Origin: an uncultured Bacilli bacterium | Lineage (GTDB): Bacteria > Bacillota_I > Bacilli_A > RF39 > UBA660 | DNA: 64,000 nt | Direction: 5' to 3' | NCBI GenBank assembly: GCA_910584655.1 | Contig: CAJUBJ010000002.1 | Coordinates: forward strand, 195,480 to 259,479 | Shown here: positions 9,033-18,762 of the stretch, one piece after another | Numbering within the stretch: the stretch's first letter is position 1 | Layout: every line of letters begins with the position of its first letter | Notes under the pieces: generated by a model | Database searches by the model: none | What the model saw: only the letters and a program-made list of their open reading frames with translations | What the model was told of the DNA's origin: nothing | Made by a program: the position numbers and the translations under genes

Positions 9033-9971
9033 TTATTCGTAAACGTTTTCACTAAACTCTTCAAATATATCTAGTAAGTATTCTTTTCTAGCTATGACAG
9101 ATTTCCACTCTTCTGGAATAAAGTCGTATCCAAATACAATGCCAGCTAAGCCACCTGTTAATGCTCCTATTGTTGCTGTACAACCACCTAGATTTATTGC
9201 ACCTATTATTGCTTCTTTATAATTTTCTGATTTTAAGAGAACCCAAATAACAGCTTCTAGAGTATCAACTACATAATTGCTTGATTTAATATCATTTATC
9301 TTTAATTTTGATATATCTTCTTTTAAAAGACGCTCGTAAGCTTTTTGAGCTTCTTCAGAAAACATTGTATAATCAACACATTTTGTCATACTATAAGCAG
9401 AATATTTATCTTTGCCAGTTAGTAAAAACATAACAAATCTTGTATATATGTAACATCCCATAACACTTATATCGTGAGCATGAGTTATAGAAGAAATATT
9501 TCTTACTAAATCTAAAACTTCAAAATCTTTTAATTTTTTATCTAAGGCAAAATATGCAATAGGTAATATACGCATTAATGAGCCGTTGTCATTATCTTCG
9601 ATATTATCAGATCCACAATTTGTTGGATTATCATGAGCTTCTTCAAATTTATCAATTGCTTTAATGCTAGTATTACTAAGCCCGAATACTTCATGAGCTG
9701 GTGTATATTGAGCATGATTTTTATATGTAACAAATTTTAAAGCTATATCTTGAAAATCTATATCATTTTTAGAATTAATCGAATCAATTGTGGCTATCAT
9801 CATAGATGTGTCATCTGACCATGTTCCTTCTGGCATATCATAAGTTCCATGTCCAGTAATTTTTACTACAGGCTTACTTAATAGTTCTTCTCTGCTTTTG
9901 TTTTCTAATGGAACTCCCATTGCATCACCAATAGCAAAGCCCATTAGTCCATCGATGTACTTCAACCTCAT
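9033..9971 (-). CDS. ADP-ribosylglycohydrolase family protein
   Basis: A 312-residue protein of the DraG/ADP-ribosylglycohydrolase superfamily, which removes ADP-ribose from proteins or small molecules using two magnesium ions. The N terminus has GFAIGDAMG and the metal-binding GTWSDDTSM block; the C-terminal half has the second conserved acidic/Gly region (INLGGCTATIGALTGGLAG). Start at 9971 is chosen over an upstream ATG because GGTGG precedes it. It is a single gene; no partner ADP-ribosyltransferase is visible nearby, so the substrate is unknown. Confidence 0.9.
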   Translation of the reverse strand: MRLKYIDGLMGFAIGDAMGVPLENKSREELLSKPVVKITGHGTYDMPEGTWSDDTSMMIATIDSINSKNDIDFQDIALKFVTYKNHAQYTPAHEVFGLSNTSIKAIDKFEEAHDNPTNCGSDNIEDNDNGSLMRILPIAYFALDKKLKDFEVLDLVRNISSITHAHDISVMGCYIYTRFVMFLLTGKDKYSAYSMTKCVDYTMFSEEAQKAYERLLKEDISKLKINDIKSSNYVVDTLEAVIWVLLKSENYKEAIIGAINLGGCTATIGALTGGLAGIVFGYDFIPEEWKSVIARKEYLLDIFEEFSENVYE

Positions 9972-10094
9972 GATACCACCCACCTATTTACATTATACTA
10001 TATTTTAAGATTTTTTATAGTATTTTCTTTATTTTACCTTAAGATGTATAGTCTTATTAAGGCTTTTTTATAAATTATAAATAAACCAATTTAT

Positions 10095-10123
10095 AAAACT
10101 AAGTAATTTTGTTACTTAGTTTT
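10095..10123. terminator. Terminator after the YfcE gene
   Basis: A perfect 12-bp stem (10095-10106 with 10112-10123) with loop TTTTG lies just downstream of the phosphodiesterase gene. U-runs are short (TTTT) in both directions. Confidence 0.65.
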
Positions 10124-10134
10124 AGTTATCTTTA

Positions 10135-10662
10135 TTAAATTTTTTTCTCATCTATAACACTAAAATCTTCTAAATTTATTAACTTAAACATACCTTTTTC
10201 ATATAACAAGCATGTATGTTCTTTATTGACTTTAGGTATTCCTACACTTCCAGGATTTAACCTTTTTCCTTCAAGATTGTAAATATGAGTATGTCCACTT
10301 AATAAATAAGAATCATTAAATAAATCTTCATATTTGTCATTTATATGACCATGAGATATAAAAAATTTTATTCCATCTAAATCTATTTGTTTATAATCAG
10401 CCATTATGTCAAAATCAGTCACCATATCATCTACTTCAGAATCACAATTACCTCTAACAGCTATTATTTTATTACTATATTTGTTTAATGTGTTTGTAAC
10501 ATCTATTGTGGAATATTCATTTGGCAATGCATTTCTTGCTCCATGATATAGTAAATCTCCTAATAAAATTATTTTTTCAGGATTTTCTTGTTCTATTAAT
10601 TTATCTAATTTTTTTGTATATTTATATGAGCCATGAATATCAGATGCTATTATCGCTTTCAT
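10135..10662 (-). CDS. yfcE: YfcE-type phosphodiesterase
   Basis: A 175-residue calcineurin-like metallophosphoesterase. All family metal motifs are visible: SDIHG (8-12), LGDLLYHGARN, RGNCD, SHGH and SGHTH. The YHG.RN and GNCD signatures are those of YfcE, a Mn-dependent phosphodiesterase whose physiological substrate is unclear. Its ATG follows the stop of the upstream UDG-fold gene immediately (TAAATG), and its GGGAGG site lies inside that gene, so translation is coupled. Confidence 0.9.
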   Translation of the reverse strand: MKAIIASDIHGSYKYTKKLDKLIEQENPEKIILLGDLLYHGARNALPNEYSTIDVTNTLNKYSNKIIAVRGNCDSEVDDMVTDFDIMADYKQIDLDGIKFFISHGHINDKYEDLFNDSYLLSGHTHIYNLEGKRLNPGSVGIPKVNKEHTCLLYEKGMFKLINLEDFSVIDEKKI

Positions 10663-11325
10663 TTAGCTGTCCTCCCTTAAAAATTCTTGTTTTATCCAAT
10701 TTATATCTTCAATTGATTTATCAATATTAAATCGTCCGTTTCCTACTGGATAAAATACTGGAAAACATTTATAGGTCTTTTTACCAATTTTACGTTCAAA
10801 ATATTGTTTTCTAGTTTGTGAAACAGATATTTTATTATTTAAAAATATCGAACTTACTTGATTACCAAATAATATTATTATTTTTGGTTCTATTATTTTT
10901 ATTTCTTGTTCTAATAACGGAAGATAATCTTTGAAATATCCATCTTTTAAAGGACGCGCATCTATTTGAGTACATTTCCCTAAATTAGTTATAAAAACCT
11001 TGTGATCTTTAATATTTTGATATACTTTATCACAGAATTCAGGTGTCCACTCACTGCCTTTAATTCTTTTGATTTCTTCATATATATCTGCATCTAATAA
11101 ATTAATTTTTATGAATAAATCCCATATGTTTTTTGTCCCTAACCATGGATGATGTGGTCCTTTCCATCCTGGTAATGAAGCTATGTTACGCCCTGTTGGG
11201 TTCATAAAAACAAAACAGATATCTGGATTATCTTCACAACCACCGTTATATATGGAATGGAGAGATGGATCACCATAAATTTGTTGTAATTTATCGTATT
11301 CTTTATTTAAGCTTTTTAACTTCAT
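10663..11325 (-). CDS. Uracil-DNA glycosylase superfamily protein, atypical
   Basis: A 220-residue protein with the layout of the uracil-DNA glycosylase fold. An N-terminal strand leads to MNPTGRN (41-47) in the place of the catalytic GQDPY/GEAPG loop. A central strand IIILFGNQV matches the family's core strand, and PVFYPVGNGR lies in the place of the C-terminal HPS loop. These motif replacements make true uracil excision uncertain. The start ATG at 11325 has GGTGAT upstream. Coupled to yfcE downstream. Confidence 0.7.
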   Translation of the reverse strand: MKLKSLNKEYDKLQQIYGDPSLHSIYNGGCEDNPDICFVFMNPTGRNIASLPGWKGPHHPWLGTKNIWDLFIKINLLDADIYEEIKRIKGSEWTPEFCDKVYQNIKDHKVFITNLGKCTQIDARPLKDGYFKDYLPLLEQEIKIIEPKIIILFGNQVSSIFLNNKISVSQTRKQYFERKIGKKTYKCFPVFYPVGNGRFNIDKSIEDINWIKQEFLREDS

Positions 11326-11374
11326 GTAAATCACCAGTGATATTATATCATAGTTTTATTTAAATATAATTCTT

Positions 11375-12091
11375 TTATTCGAGCCATGGTTTTAAAATGT
11401 TATCTTCAATTTGTGATGCATCAAATCTAAAATGATTTGTTATTTTACTCTTTGTTAAAAAATCTTCTTCTCTTACTGGTTGACCATAATTATGAATTAC
11501 GTATGGTATTCCACTAGAATTTCTTCTATCAGAAATAATGCCAATATGTTTATCTTCAAAAATAACAATATCTCCTGGTTGAAATTCTGCTATTTCATTA
11601 TAATCTAAAGTTAGGCTAAGAGCATATTTAGTGAAGAACACTTTTAAGTTATTAACTCTCCTAAAGTCAATATTTTTATCTCTGTATTCAATAATTGGAT
11701 AATCGCTTTGATTGTTTTTTATGTCTTCATCAACCATATCTCTTAAAGAATATCCAGCATTTTTAAAGGCACGCCATATTACATCAGTGCATACACCTTC
11801 ATTATCAGGAGGATATGAATTTTCGTAATATTTGCTAATATATGTAGGATGATTTTCAGCATCTTTACGAGCTCCTAAAACAAAATCTGTATAGTCGTCG
11901 ATATTATCTTTATCATAGTCTACTTTACTATATATGGTTTTTATATTAAAATGAGATGCTTTATGGTATTCTTTAGGAATCAAATTATAATAATCCATTA
12001 CATATAATACCGAAATAGTAAAAATAGTAATTATAACAATAAATAAAAATGTTCTACCAACGTTTTTACGTATATCTTTAATATTTTGCAT
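11375..12091 (-). CDS. DUF1287 membrane-anchored protein
   Basis: A 238-residue protein with an N-terminal membrane helix (about residues 14-32) and an extracytoplasmic DUF1287 domain. The domain carries GVCTDVIWRAFKNAG, which supplies a likely nucleophilic Cys, then FQPGDIVIF and a late conserved His segment (HIGIISD, VIHNYG). The arrangement resembles NlpC/P60-like cysteine hydrolases, so a cell-wall or amide hydrolase role is plausible but unproven. Ribosome site AAGGAG. Confidence 0.8.
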   Translation of the reverse strand: MQNIKDIRKNVGRTFLFIVIITIFTISVLYVMDYYNLIPKEYHKASHFNIKTIYSKVDYDKDNIDDYTDFVLGARKDAENHPTYISKYYENSYPPDNEGVCTDVIWRAFKNAGYSLRDMVDEDIKNNQSDYPIIEYRDKNIDFRRVNNLKVFFTKYALSLTLDYNEIAEFQPGDIVIFEDKHIGIISDRRNSSGIPYVIHNYGQPVREEDFLTKSKITNHFRFDASQIEDNILKPWLE

Positions 12092-12122
12092 AGTTTTGCT
12101 CCTTATAATTCTATTTTTATTA

Positions 12123-12860
12123 TTATTGATTATTCAATTCTTTATTTCGTCTTTTTATTAAAAGATAGTATATTGCACCCGATATTGCTAAGCCAGTTAT
12201 TTCTAATGTTATCATTGGTGGAAAATACTTTAACCAAGGATAAAGAACCATTACATTATCTGGAATTTTTGTTGAAAAAATATAATTAGTATTAAATGCT
12301 ATATTAAATGGATACATTATTAACATTAAAAAATTAGTTAGTATGAATGTTTTTATATAGTTTTTAAATTCTACTTTGTATCCTAATGCATAATATGAGA
12401 ATAAACTTATATTTAAGAAAAAGTGATGAGAAATAACATATTGCCAAAAATCAAAATTGTCAATTGTTGAAACTAAATCTGGCCAAAGGATGGCTGGTAT
12501 TGGACCGATAAAGCATAAAAATATTGTATATTTTAAAATTGACTCTTTATTAAAAAGAATGCCATACATAAACATATAGTTTGCTATGAAACATAGATGA
12601 AATGGCAAATGATTTTCTATTTTAAAACTTCCAAAATATAAATTACCAAATGTATAAATTAACATATTTAGTAGCATTATAATTGCACTTATCTTTAATA
12701 TCTTAATTGATTTTTCTTTAGGGATTTTTGCTATATTATTACGATTTATATAAATTATAATAAAACCTATTATAGCTAATATGATAAAAATATTATGAAT
12801 TAAACCAAACTGTTTAAATAAAAACTTGGGGTGCTCATTAACAAAAAATTCACGTAACAT
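12123..12860 (-). CDS. TIGR02206/YwaF-like membrane protein
   Basis: A 245-residue integral membrane protein with about seven helices. The conserved LPFHLCFIANY segment and the later SHHFFLN and YPFN positions fit the TIGR02206/YwaF family of unknown function. Ribosome site AAAGGAAG. It is followed closely by the DUF1287 gene (about 30 bases), so the two may form a pair. Confidence 0.75.
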   Translation of the reverse strand: MLREFFVNEHPKFLFKQFGLIHNIFIILAIIGFIIIYINRNNIAKIPKEKSIKILKISAIIMLLNMLIYTFGNLYFGSFKIENHLPFHLCFIANYMFMYGILFNKESILKYTIFLCFIGPIPAILWPDLVSTIDNFDFWQYVISHHFFLNISLFSYYALGYKVEFKNYIKTFILTNFLMLIMYPFNIAFNTNYIFSTKIPDNVMVLYPWLKYFPPMITLEITGLAISGAIYYLLIKRRNKELNNQ

Positions 12861-12950
12861 TTTATACTTCCTTTCAAATGTCTTAAACTCATATAAGTAT
12901 ATAATAATACTTTTTAGTTTTCAAGATGTCTAATAAAATTAGATTTATGC

Positions 12951-12979
12951 TTTATATTATAATTACTTTAAGATATAAT
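12951..12979 (+). promoter_or_regulatory. Likely sigma-A promoter of the 13004 gene
   Basis: TTTATA (12951-12956), a 17-base spacer and a perfect TATAAT (12974-12979) lie 25 bases before the start codon. The -35 is weak (4 of 6). Confidence 0.5.
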
Positions 12980-13003
12980 TGTAGTATAGGAAGTAGTGAT
13001 AAT

Positions 13004-13870
13004 ATGAAGTGTACAAAGGAAGTAATTATAGGAAGTATCTCTATTTTGGTAATTGTTGCAATAATAGTTTTAAGTTGCTTAACAATTAATTCTGATTTTT
13101 TTAATTTAGATTTAAAAGTAAATCATAAAGCTGAAATAAACGAAAAAGAGTTAAAGGATGAAAAAATAAAAAGTGATATCAATGTTAAGTTTGAATATTT
13201 AAATTCCTATTTTAAAGATAGTGAATTAGATGATATAAAGACTAATCCTTATAGAATATATAATGAAATGGGATTTAGAAAAGAAATTTTAAATGGGGAA
13301 ATGAGCGATAAATTAAAACTATACATTGTCTTAAATAATTTAGAAGATAAATTTAATCAATTATCTGGGGATTTTTATAATGCTAATATAAGTGACGAAG
13401 TTAAAAATTATGCTGATGGTGATGAGGATGAAATATTTAAGGAAATAGATGTAACTCAAATAAGTAATTTATATAAAGAGCTATTTAACGAAGATATTAA
13501 GGAATTTTATAGTTATGAAGATGAATGTCCTACATATTTATATGATGATGTAAGTAATAAATATTTTAGGATGCAAGAATGTGGAGGTAGTCCTATTAAG
13601 GGATATCATACTTATAAGAGTAAATATACTTATAAAGATGATGAAGTTTATTTATATGTATATTATGGAGTTATAAATTGTAATTCAGAAAGTAATAAAT
13701 GTGTACTTTACAAAGATTTAGAAGAAAAAGAAATTTATAAAGAAGTAACTGATGATGGAAAAATTTTATTTGTAGATAATTATAAAGAATTTACTAAATA
13801 TAAATATACTTTTAAGAAAAATAGTAATGGTGGTTATTCTTTAAAGAATATAGAAAAATCTGATAAATAA
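13004..13870 (+). CDS. Membrane-anchored protein, unknown
   Basis: A 288-residue protein with one N-terminal membrane helix (about residues 6-26) and a charged extracytoplasmic part with four cysteines, two in the pair around residues 175-192. The start at 13004 is chosen because AGGAAG lies upstream and because the promoter -10 lies inside the longer open frame. No family is recognised. Followed by a strong terminator. Confidence 0.65.
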   Translation: MKCTKEVIIGSISILVIVAIIVLSCLTINSDFFNLDLKVNHKAEINEKELKDEKIKSDINVKFEYLNSYFKDSELDDIKTNPYRIYNEMGFRKEILNGEMSDKLKLYIVLNNLEDKFNQLSGDFYNANISDEVKNYADGDEDEIFKEIDVTQISNLYKELFNEDIKEFYSYEDECPTYLYDDVSNKYFRMQECGGSPIKGYHTYKSKYTYKDDEVYLYVYYGVINCNSESNKCVLYKDLEEKEIYKEVTDDGKILFVDNYKEFTKYKYTFKKNSNGGYSLKNIEKSDK

Positions 13871-13883
13871 AATTATCAGATTT
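13856..13883. terminator. Bidirectional terminator
   Basis: A perfect 11-bp stem (13856-13866 with 13873-13883) with flanking A- and T-runs serves the plus-strand gene ending at 13870 and the minus-strand gene ending at 13886. Confidence 0.9.
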
Positions 13884-13885
13884 TT

Positions 13886-14401
13886 TTAACGTATTTTGAA
13901 TTGAGCTAGAATACCTAGAATGGCTATTACTATTACTACAATCAATAAAACATTTGATGATAGTGTAATTAGCGTAGGCAAATAATATTTTATAATATTG
14001 GCTCCTGCTATACTACTTACTACTATAAGTATAGGCTTAATAAACAATGTAGAAAGTATTCCAACTAACAAAGATACACCAATATGTATAATAAATATCA
14101 CTTCTTTTTCAAAACCTTTTATGTAAGGTCCTATTGTAATGTAGACAAGATATGCAACTGCTATACATAAAGCTAATTTTTCTAACTTATATCCCAGGCT
14201 TCCAACGATAATTCCAACAATAATCTCTATTACTAGCAGTAAATTAGTTGATGAAATAAAATATCCTCCTATTTTATTGGCAAGCATAAATCCTAACGCA
14301 AACCAGACGATTGTTATAAGCATTTTCTGAATTTTATAACCAGCAAAACAAAATAACAAGCCTATTACAATAGCTATTAATGCAGTTATTTGTGGTGACA
14401 T
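13886..14401 (-). CDS. TMEM198/DUF4203-like membrane protein
   Basis: A 171-residue protein with about seven hydrophobic segments and repeated small-residue helices (LGFMLANKIGG, VGSLGYKLEK), resembling the DUF4203/TMEM198 family. The start follows the P-ATPase stop by two bases and its AAGG site is inside the ATPase gene, so the two are translationally coupled. Function unknown; association with the ion pump is inferred from coupling. Confidence 0.55.
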   Translation of the reverse strand: MSPQITALIAIVIGLLFCFAGYKIQKMLITIVWFALGFMLANKIGGYFISSTNLLLVIEIIVGIIVGSLGYKLEKLALCIAVAYLVYITIGPYIKGFEKEVIFIIHIGVSLLVGILSTLFIKPILIVVSSIAGANIIKYYLPTLITLSSNVLLIVVIVIAILGILAQFKIR

Positions 14402-14403
14402 AT

Positions 14404-17007
14404 TTAAACCTTCTTTCTTAAACGATATATTAATTTATATATTTCATATACAATTATAATAATAAATGATAATAATAATAGTTCATCAATTAGTATAAAT
14501 GGTAGTGGAGTTACTTTTAAGAACATAGCAGTAGCTGGTATTTCAGACATTATAATTTGAAGAATAATTGAACCTATTACTGTTATTATAACAAAAGGAT
14601 TATCTAATAATGATTCTTTAAATACTGAGCGTTTTTCACTACGACAATTTAAAACATTTATATTTTGAATAAATACCATTAACATCATTATTACTGAACG
14701 AGCTGTTGTTATATCATATTGCTTGTCCATCATATATTTCCAAGTACCAAATACAACAGCACTTATAGTTATACCTAAAATTAATACTTCAATCATTAAA
14801 TCTTTAGAGAATAATGACTCTTTAGTATCTCTTGGCTTTTCTTTCATTATATTTTTTTCAGCTTTTTCGAAAGATAAAGCAACGTCTTGCAAACCATCAG
14901 TAACTATATTTAACCATAACAATTGAATAGCTAAAAGTGGGATATCGTATCCAAAAGCAATTGATAACAAGAAGAAGCAAACTTCTGCAAAACCACATCC
15001 GAGTAAAAATAGTGTTATTTTACGAATATTACTATATGCTGTTCTTCCCTCTTTTACTCCTGAAACAATAGATGTAAAATTATCGTCTGTTACAATCATA
15101 GATGCTGTTTCTTTAGCAACATCAGTTCCACTTCCCATTGCTATTCCAATATTAGCAGATTTTATTGCTGGAGCGTCATTTACTCCATCTCCTGTAACGG
15201 CCACAAATTCTCCTTGTCTTTTAAAAGAATTAACTATTTCTAGTTTATCGATTGGGGTTACACGTGAGAATACTCTAATACAACTTATAAATTTATCAAA
15301 TTCTTTTTCACCCATTGCACGATATTTTTCAATATCAGCTCCAGTGGCCACCTCTGATTCTTTTGTACATAAACCTAATTCTTTAGCAATAGCAAATGCT
15401 GTTAGGGGATGATCTCCTGTTACCATTACAACTTTAATTCCAGCATCGCCACATTCTTTAAGTGAACTTTTTACTTCTTTTCTAATTGGATCTATAAAAG
15501 CTACTAATCCTGTAAAATTTAATTTTTTAATATCTTTTTCTGTTGTTCCGTTTACTTTACCATCAGCTATTGCAATAACACGATAGCCTTTTTTAGTTAG
15601 TTCTTCATTTTGTTCATAGTATTTTTGATTTTCTTCTGAAAAAGACATTACTTTTTCTAAAGACCCTTTTACTGTACAATATATTTCACCATCTTTTTTG
15701 TAGAATACTGCAGAATACTGGTTTTCTGATTCGTATGGAATTCTTTCGATTATTTGTGGTTTATTATTAATTTTTAATTTTGATGCTAAGCTTAAAAAAG
15801 CTATATCTATAGAGTCACCAAAAGATTCCCATCTATTCTTTTTATATTCTAAATGCGCTTCGTTATTTAAAGCACCTAACATGGCAATATATTCTGCATT
15901 TTCTAAAGCAGCATTTCCTACAGGAGTTACTTTACCATCGTTATTATATCCTGTTCCTGATATTGTAAATGTTTCGCCTGAAGGTAAAACTATCTCCTTT
16001 GCAGTCTGTTCATTTACAGTAAGGGTTCCTGTTTTATCTGAAGCTATTACTGTACAACTTCCAAGTGATTCTACGGCATTTAACTTCTTTACAATCACAT
16101 TTTTCTTTGCCATTCTTTTTGAGGCAATAGTTAAAGCCATTGTAAGAGCTAAAGGTAGTCCTTCTGGCATAGCAGATACAGATAATGCGATTACACATAA
16201 GAAGATTTCGTTAGCAGCATATCCTTTGTATAATAGGACAATTGTTGTAATTATTGCTATTATTATAATTATTATACTAATTTGTTTTGAAAACTTTTCT
16301 GTTCTTATTGTTAATGGAGATTTTTCTTCTTCAGTATTAGTTACTTTGTCAGCTATGTGACCTATTTCAGTATTTATACCAGTTGCTACTACTACGGCAC
16401 GAGCACGCCCCGTTGTTACAGCCGTTCCAGCATAAATCATATTTTTTCTTTCAGCAAGTGGTGTTTCGCTTGGTAAAACACTACTATTTTTTACAACATT
16501 TAGACTTTCTCCAGTAAGAGCTGATTCGTCTACTTGAAAATTATGACATTCAATAATTCTAGCATCAGCACTGATTTTGTCGCCACTTTCTAAAACTAGA
16601 ATATCACCTACAACAATATCACTAGAGCTTATTTGCATTTCTTGTCCATTTCTTATTACACGCGCTGTGACTTTAATCATATTAATCAAACTTTCAGCAT
16701 CTTTACGCGCTTTCCATTCTTGATATGTTCCCATTAAAACATCTATCAGAATAATAAAAATTAGAGCGATAGCATCGATTACTTCATGAGCAACAAATGA
16801 TAAAATAACTGTTACAACAAGAATTATCTCAATAGGATTCTCAAATTGAGATATAAATAATTTGAAAATACTATCTTGCTTTTTCTTTGGTAATTCATTT
16901 TTACCATTTTTTTCAAGGTAATCTTTTGCTTCAGCAATAGTTAATCCCTTTTCATCTGTATTGAAGTATTTTAGTACTTCATCTTTTTCTTTATCATAGA
17001 ATTTCAT
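14404..17007 (-). CDS. P-type cation ATPase, Ca2+-type (P2A)
   Basis: An 867-residue membrane pump. Domains in order: N-terminal cation ATPase domain (1-60), M1-M2, actuator with TGES (165-168), M4 with PEGLP (281-285), phosphorylation motif DKTGTLT (Asp324), hinge GDGVNDAPA, and M5-M10. In M6 the run NIVTDGL matches the calcium-ligand helix of SERCA/PMR1-type pumps, and an M5 Glu (GFAEV) aligns with a calcium ligand, whereas the usual M5 Asn is not evident. Calcium export is therefore the most likely role, though Mn or other cations are possible. Full length for the family. Confidence 0.9.
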   Translation of the reverse strand: MKFYDKEKDEVLKYFNTDEKGLTIAEAKDYLEKNGKNELPKKKQDSIFKLFISQFENPIEIILVVTVILSFVAHEVIDAIALIFIILIDVLMGTYQEWKARKDAESLINMIKVTARVIRNGQEMQISSSDIVVGDILVLESGDKISADARIIECHNFQVDESALTGESLNVVKNSSVLPSETPLAERKNMIYAGTAVTTGRARAVVVATGINTEIGHIADKVTNTEEEKSPLTIRTEKFSKQISIIIIIIAIITTIVLLYKGYAANEIFLCVIALSVSAMPEGLPLALTMALTIASKRMAKKNVIVKKLNAVESLGSCTVIASDKTGTLTVNEQTAKEIVLPSGETFTISGTGYNNDGKVTPVGNAALENAEYIAMLGALNNEAHLEYKKNRWESFGDSIDIAFLSLASKLKINNKPQIIERIPYESENQYSAVFYKKDGEIYCTVKGSLEKVMSFSEENQKYYEQNEELTKKGYRVIAIADGKVNGTTEKDIKKLNFTGLVAFIDPIRKEVKSSLKECGDAGIKVVMVTGDHPLTAFAIAKELGLCTKESEVATGADIEKYRAMGEKEFDKFISCIRVFSRVTPIDKLEIVNSFKRQGEFVAVTGDGVNDAPAIKSANIGIAMGSGTDVAKETASMIVTDDNFTSIVSGVKEGRTAYSNIRKITLFLLGCGFAEVCFFLLSIAFGYDIPLLAIQLLWLNIVTDGLQDVALSFEKAEKNIMKEKPRDTKESLFSKDLMIEVLILGITISAVVFGTWKYMMDKQYDITTARSVIMMLMVFIQNINVLNCRSEKRSVFKESLLDNPFVIITVIGSIILQIIMSEIPATAMFLKVTPLPFILIDELLLLSFIIIIVYEIYKLIYRLRKKV

Positions 17008-17109
17008 TTAGCACCATCTTTCTTTATGACATTATTCTATATATATTATTCTACCATAGTTTTATATTTGATACTATATTTTATGATTTATATGATTTTT
17101 AATTTATAA

Positions 17110-17135
17110 AAAAAGTATACAGAAGTATACTTTTT
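17110..17135 (-). terminator. Terminator of the putative Mn transporter gene
   Basis: A perfect 11-bp stem (17110-17120 with 17125-17135), 4-base loop and minus-strand U-run, overlapping the stop codon. Confidence 0.9.
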
Positions 17136-17976
17136 AGAATAATAATTCTATTGTTAAACCTACTACTACACCTATAAAATATATTATAGCTAAAATGTTT
17201 AAATTCTCTTTAATATCTTTGTTAGATTTAAATAATACTAAGATAGCTACTCCACTACCTGTTAAAAGGCCAGATATCATTGTTCCAAATGATAAAGCTC
17301 CTTTTAAATATAATTCAGTTATCATTATGCTTGAACCACATGTAGGAATTAAACCGATTAGACTGCTTATAAATGGAGCGATAAGTGAACCTTTTAGAAA
17401 TATTTTAGATAAATAATGTTCTCCTATATATTCAAATAAAATATTTAGAATAAAAGTTACTATGGTTAGAAATAATAATGTCTTTGTTGTATGAATAATA
17501 CTTGATTTAATAATACTATGATTATGATCACATCCGCAATGCTCATCATGACAAATATCATAATTTTCTTTTACTTTTGATTGTTTTTTTCTAAAAAATA
17601 AATCTATTAAATAACCAGATATAAGACCTACTATAAATTTTATTAAGAAGATTGATAAAATAATCTTTAGAGGAGCTTTTTCAGAAATAAGAATTGGTAA
17701 CATTTCATCACTTGTTGATAAATATATTGCAATTAATGTTCCTAATGATATTATCCTAGTTATATAGAGGTTTGTGGCAATAACACTAAAACCACATTGG
17801 GGAATTAATCCTAAAGAACTTCCTAAGAATGGACCTAATTTACCAGATTTGCTTATTATATTTTTGGTTTTTTTAGTTAACTTATGCTCAATAGTTTCAA
17901 TAATTAAAAATGCAATAAATAAGAATGGAAATAGTTTTAGGCTATCAAATAATGTATCAAGGATAATGTCTATCAT
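17134..17976 (-). CDS. Putative manganese/arsenic-type efflux permease (PF11449-like)
   Basis: A 280-residue membrane protein with about eight to ten helices built from two related halves: LGLIPQCGFSV (55-65) and a second IGLIPTCGSSI copy. This internal repeat, and the His/Cys-rich cytosolic loop around residues 142-153 (CHDEHCGCDHNH), are typical of the family annotated as putative manganese transporter (ArsP_2). The loop probably binds a transition metal. Ribosome site AAAGGGGAG. No riboswitch-sized leader is present (about 90 bases upstream). Confidence 0.75.
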   Translation of the reverse strand: MIDIILDTLFDSLKLFPFLFIAFLIIETIEHKLTKKTKNIISKSGKLGPFLGSSLGLIPQCGFSVIATNLYITRIISLGTLIAIYLSTSDEMLPILISEKAPLKIILSIFLIKFIVGLISGYLIDLFFRKKQSKVKENYDICHDEHCGCDHNHSIIKSSIIHTTKTLLFLTIVTFILNILFEYIGEHYLSKIFLKGSLIAPFISSLIGLIPTCGSSIMITELYLKGALSFGTMISGLLTGSGVAILVLFKSNKDIKENLNILAIIYFIGVVVGLTIELLF

Positions 17977-18043
17977 TTATATCTCCCCTTTTTTTAGTTG
18001 TTTAACTCATTTAATTTTATAGTAATGAATATAAATAGTCAAT

Positions 18044-18066
18044 AAAAAAACCAGTTTAAACTGGCT
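18044..18066 (-). terminator. Terminator
   Basis: CCAG-TTTAAA-CTGG (18051-18064) with a minus-strand U7 run, just past the stop of the gene at 18066. Confidence 0.7.
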
Positions 18067-18704
18067 TATTTTCGATTCCATCGATTATTAAACATATTAT
18101 TAAGATAATCTACTCCAAAATATTTATCTAATATTTCTTCATATTTATTAGTAGGAGGAATATTTTTTTCATAGTCTTTTCCTCTATCTATTGCTCCTAA
18201 TGTAAGTAAGATATCAAAGATTAAAAATATTATTGCAATTTTTATAAACTTAACACTATTTTTTTTATTAAATTTATCTATAAGCATTTTTAATTTGGGA
18301 TATATTAATTTTATCCAGATAATTCCTAGTAGGCCCCAAAACAATGAATATGGTAAACAGATACGACCATTTATATTAAATGGCTTTTTACTATAGTTCC
18401 ATGCTACAAATCCTAAGGTATGCTCCATTATAAAACTAGCAATATATTCTATTATAGATCCAGTTATAAAAGACAATGTAAATATTTCAAAATTTCTTTT
18501 CTTTATAGATTTGTATAAAACGATAGTTAATAGGCTGGCACCAATTCCATATATTAGATTAAATGGACCGATTACAAGAGCCGAATGATTTATTAACATC
18601 TTTTTCTTTATAAGAGTCCAGATACCCTCAACTATCCATCCAAATATACAACCAAATAAGAATATATAAAATATGTCATGAAAAGACAATTTTTCTTTTT
18701 CCAT
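18066..18704 (-). CDS. PF06541-type membrane protein (putative ABC-transporter type IV)
   Basis: A 212-residue membrane protein with about five helices. The family hallmarks GCIFGWIVEGIW near the start and NINGRICLPYSLFWG in the middle are present. The family is labelled a putative ABC transporter permease, but there is no ATPase gene nearby and function is unknown. Confidence 0.8.
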   Translation of the reverse strand: MEKEKLSFHDIFYIFLFGCIFGWIVEGIWTLIKKKMLINHSALVIGPFNLIYGIGASLLTIVLYKSIKKRNFEIFTLSFITGSIIEYIASFIMEHTLGFVAWNYSKKPFNINGRICLPYSLFWGLLGIIWIKLIYPKLKMLIDKFNKKNSVKFIKIAIIFLIFDILLTLGAIDRGKDYEKNIPPTNKYEEILDKYFGVDYLNNMFNNRWNRK

Positions 18705-18762
18705 TATAAACTCCCCAAACTGGTTAAATTATAGCACTACATTTTAATTTTACGCAAATCTA

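Noticed and set aside
10036..10068. Plus-strand hairpin CCTTAAGA...TTAAGG with a T-run
   Set aside because: Looks like a terminator, but no plus-strand gene lies upstream and the stem is bulged; a small RNA cannot be supported.
15881..16360. Long plus-strand open frame of 159 codons
   Set aside because: It lies fully inside the P-type ATPase gene in antisense and lacks a ribosome site.
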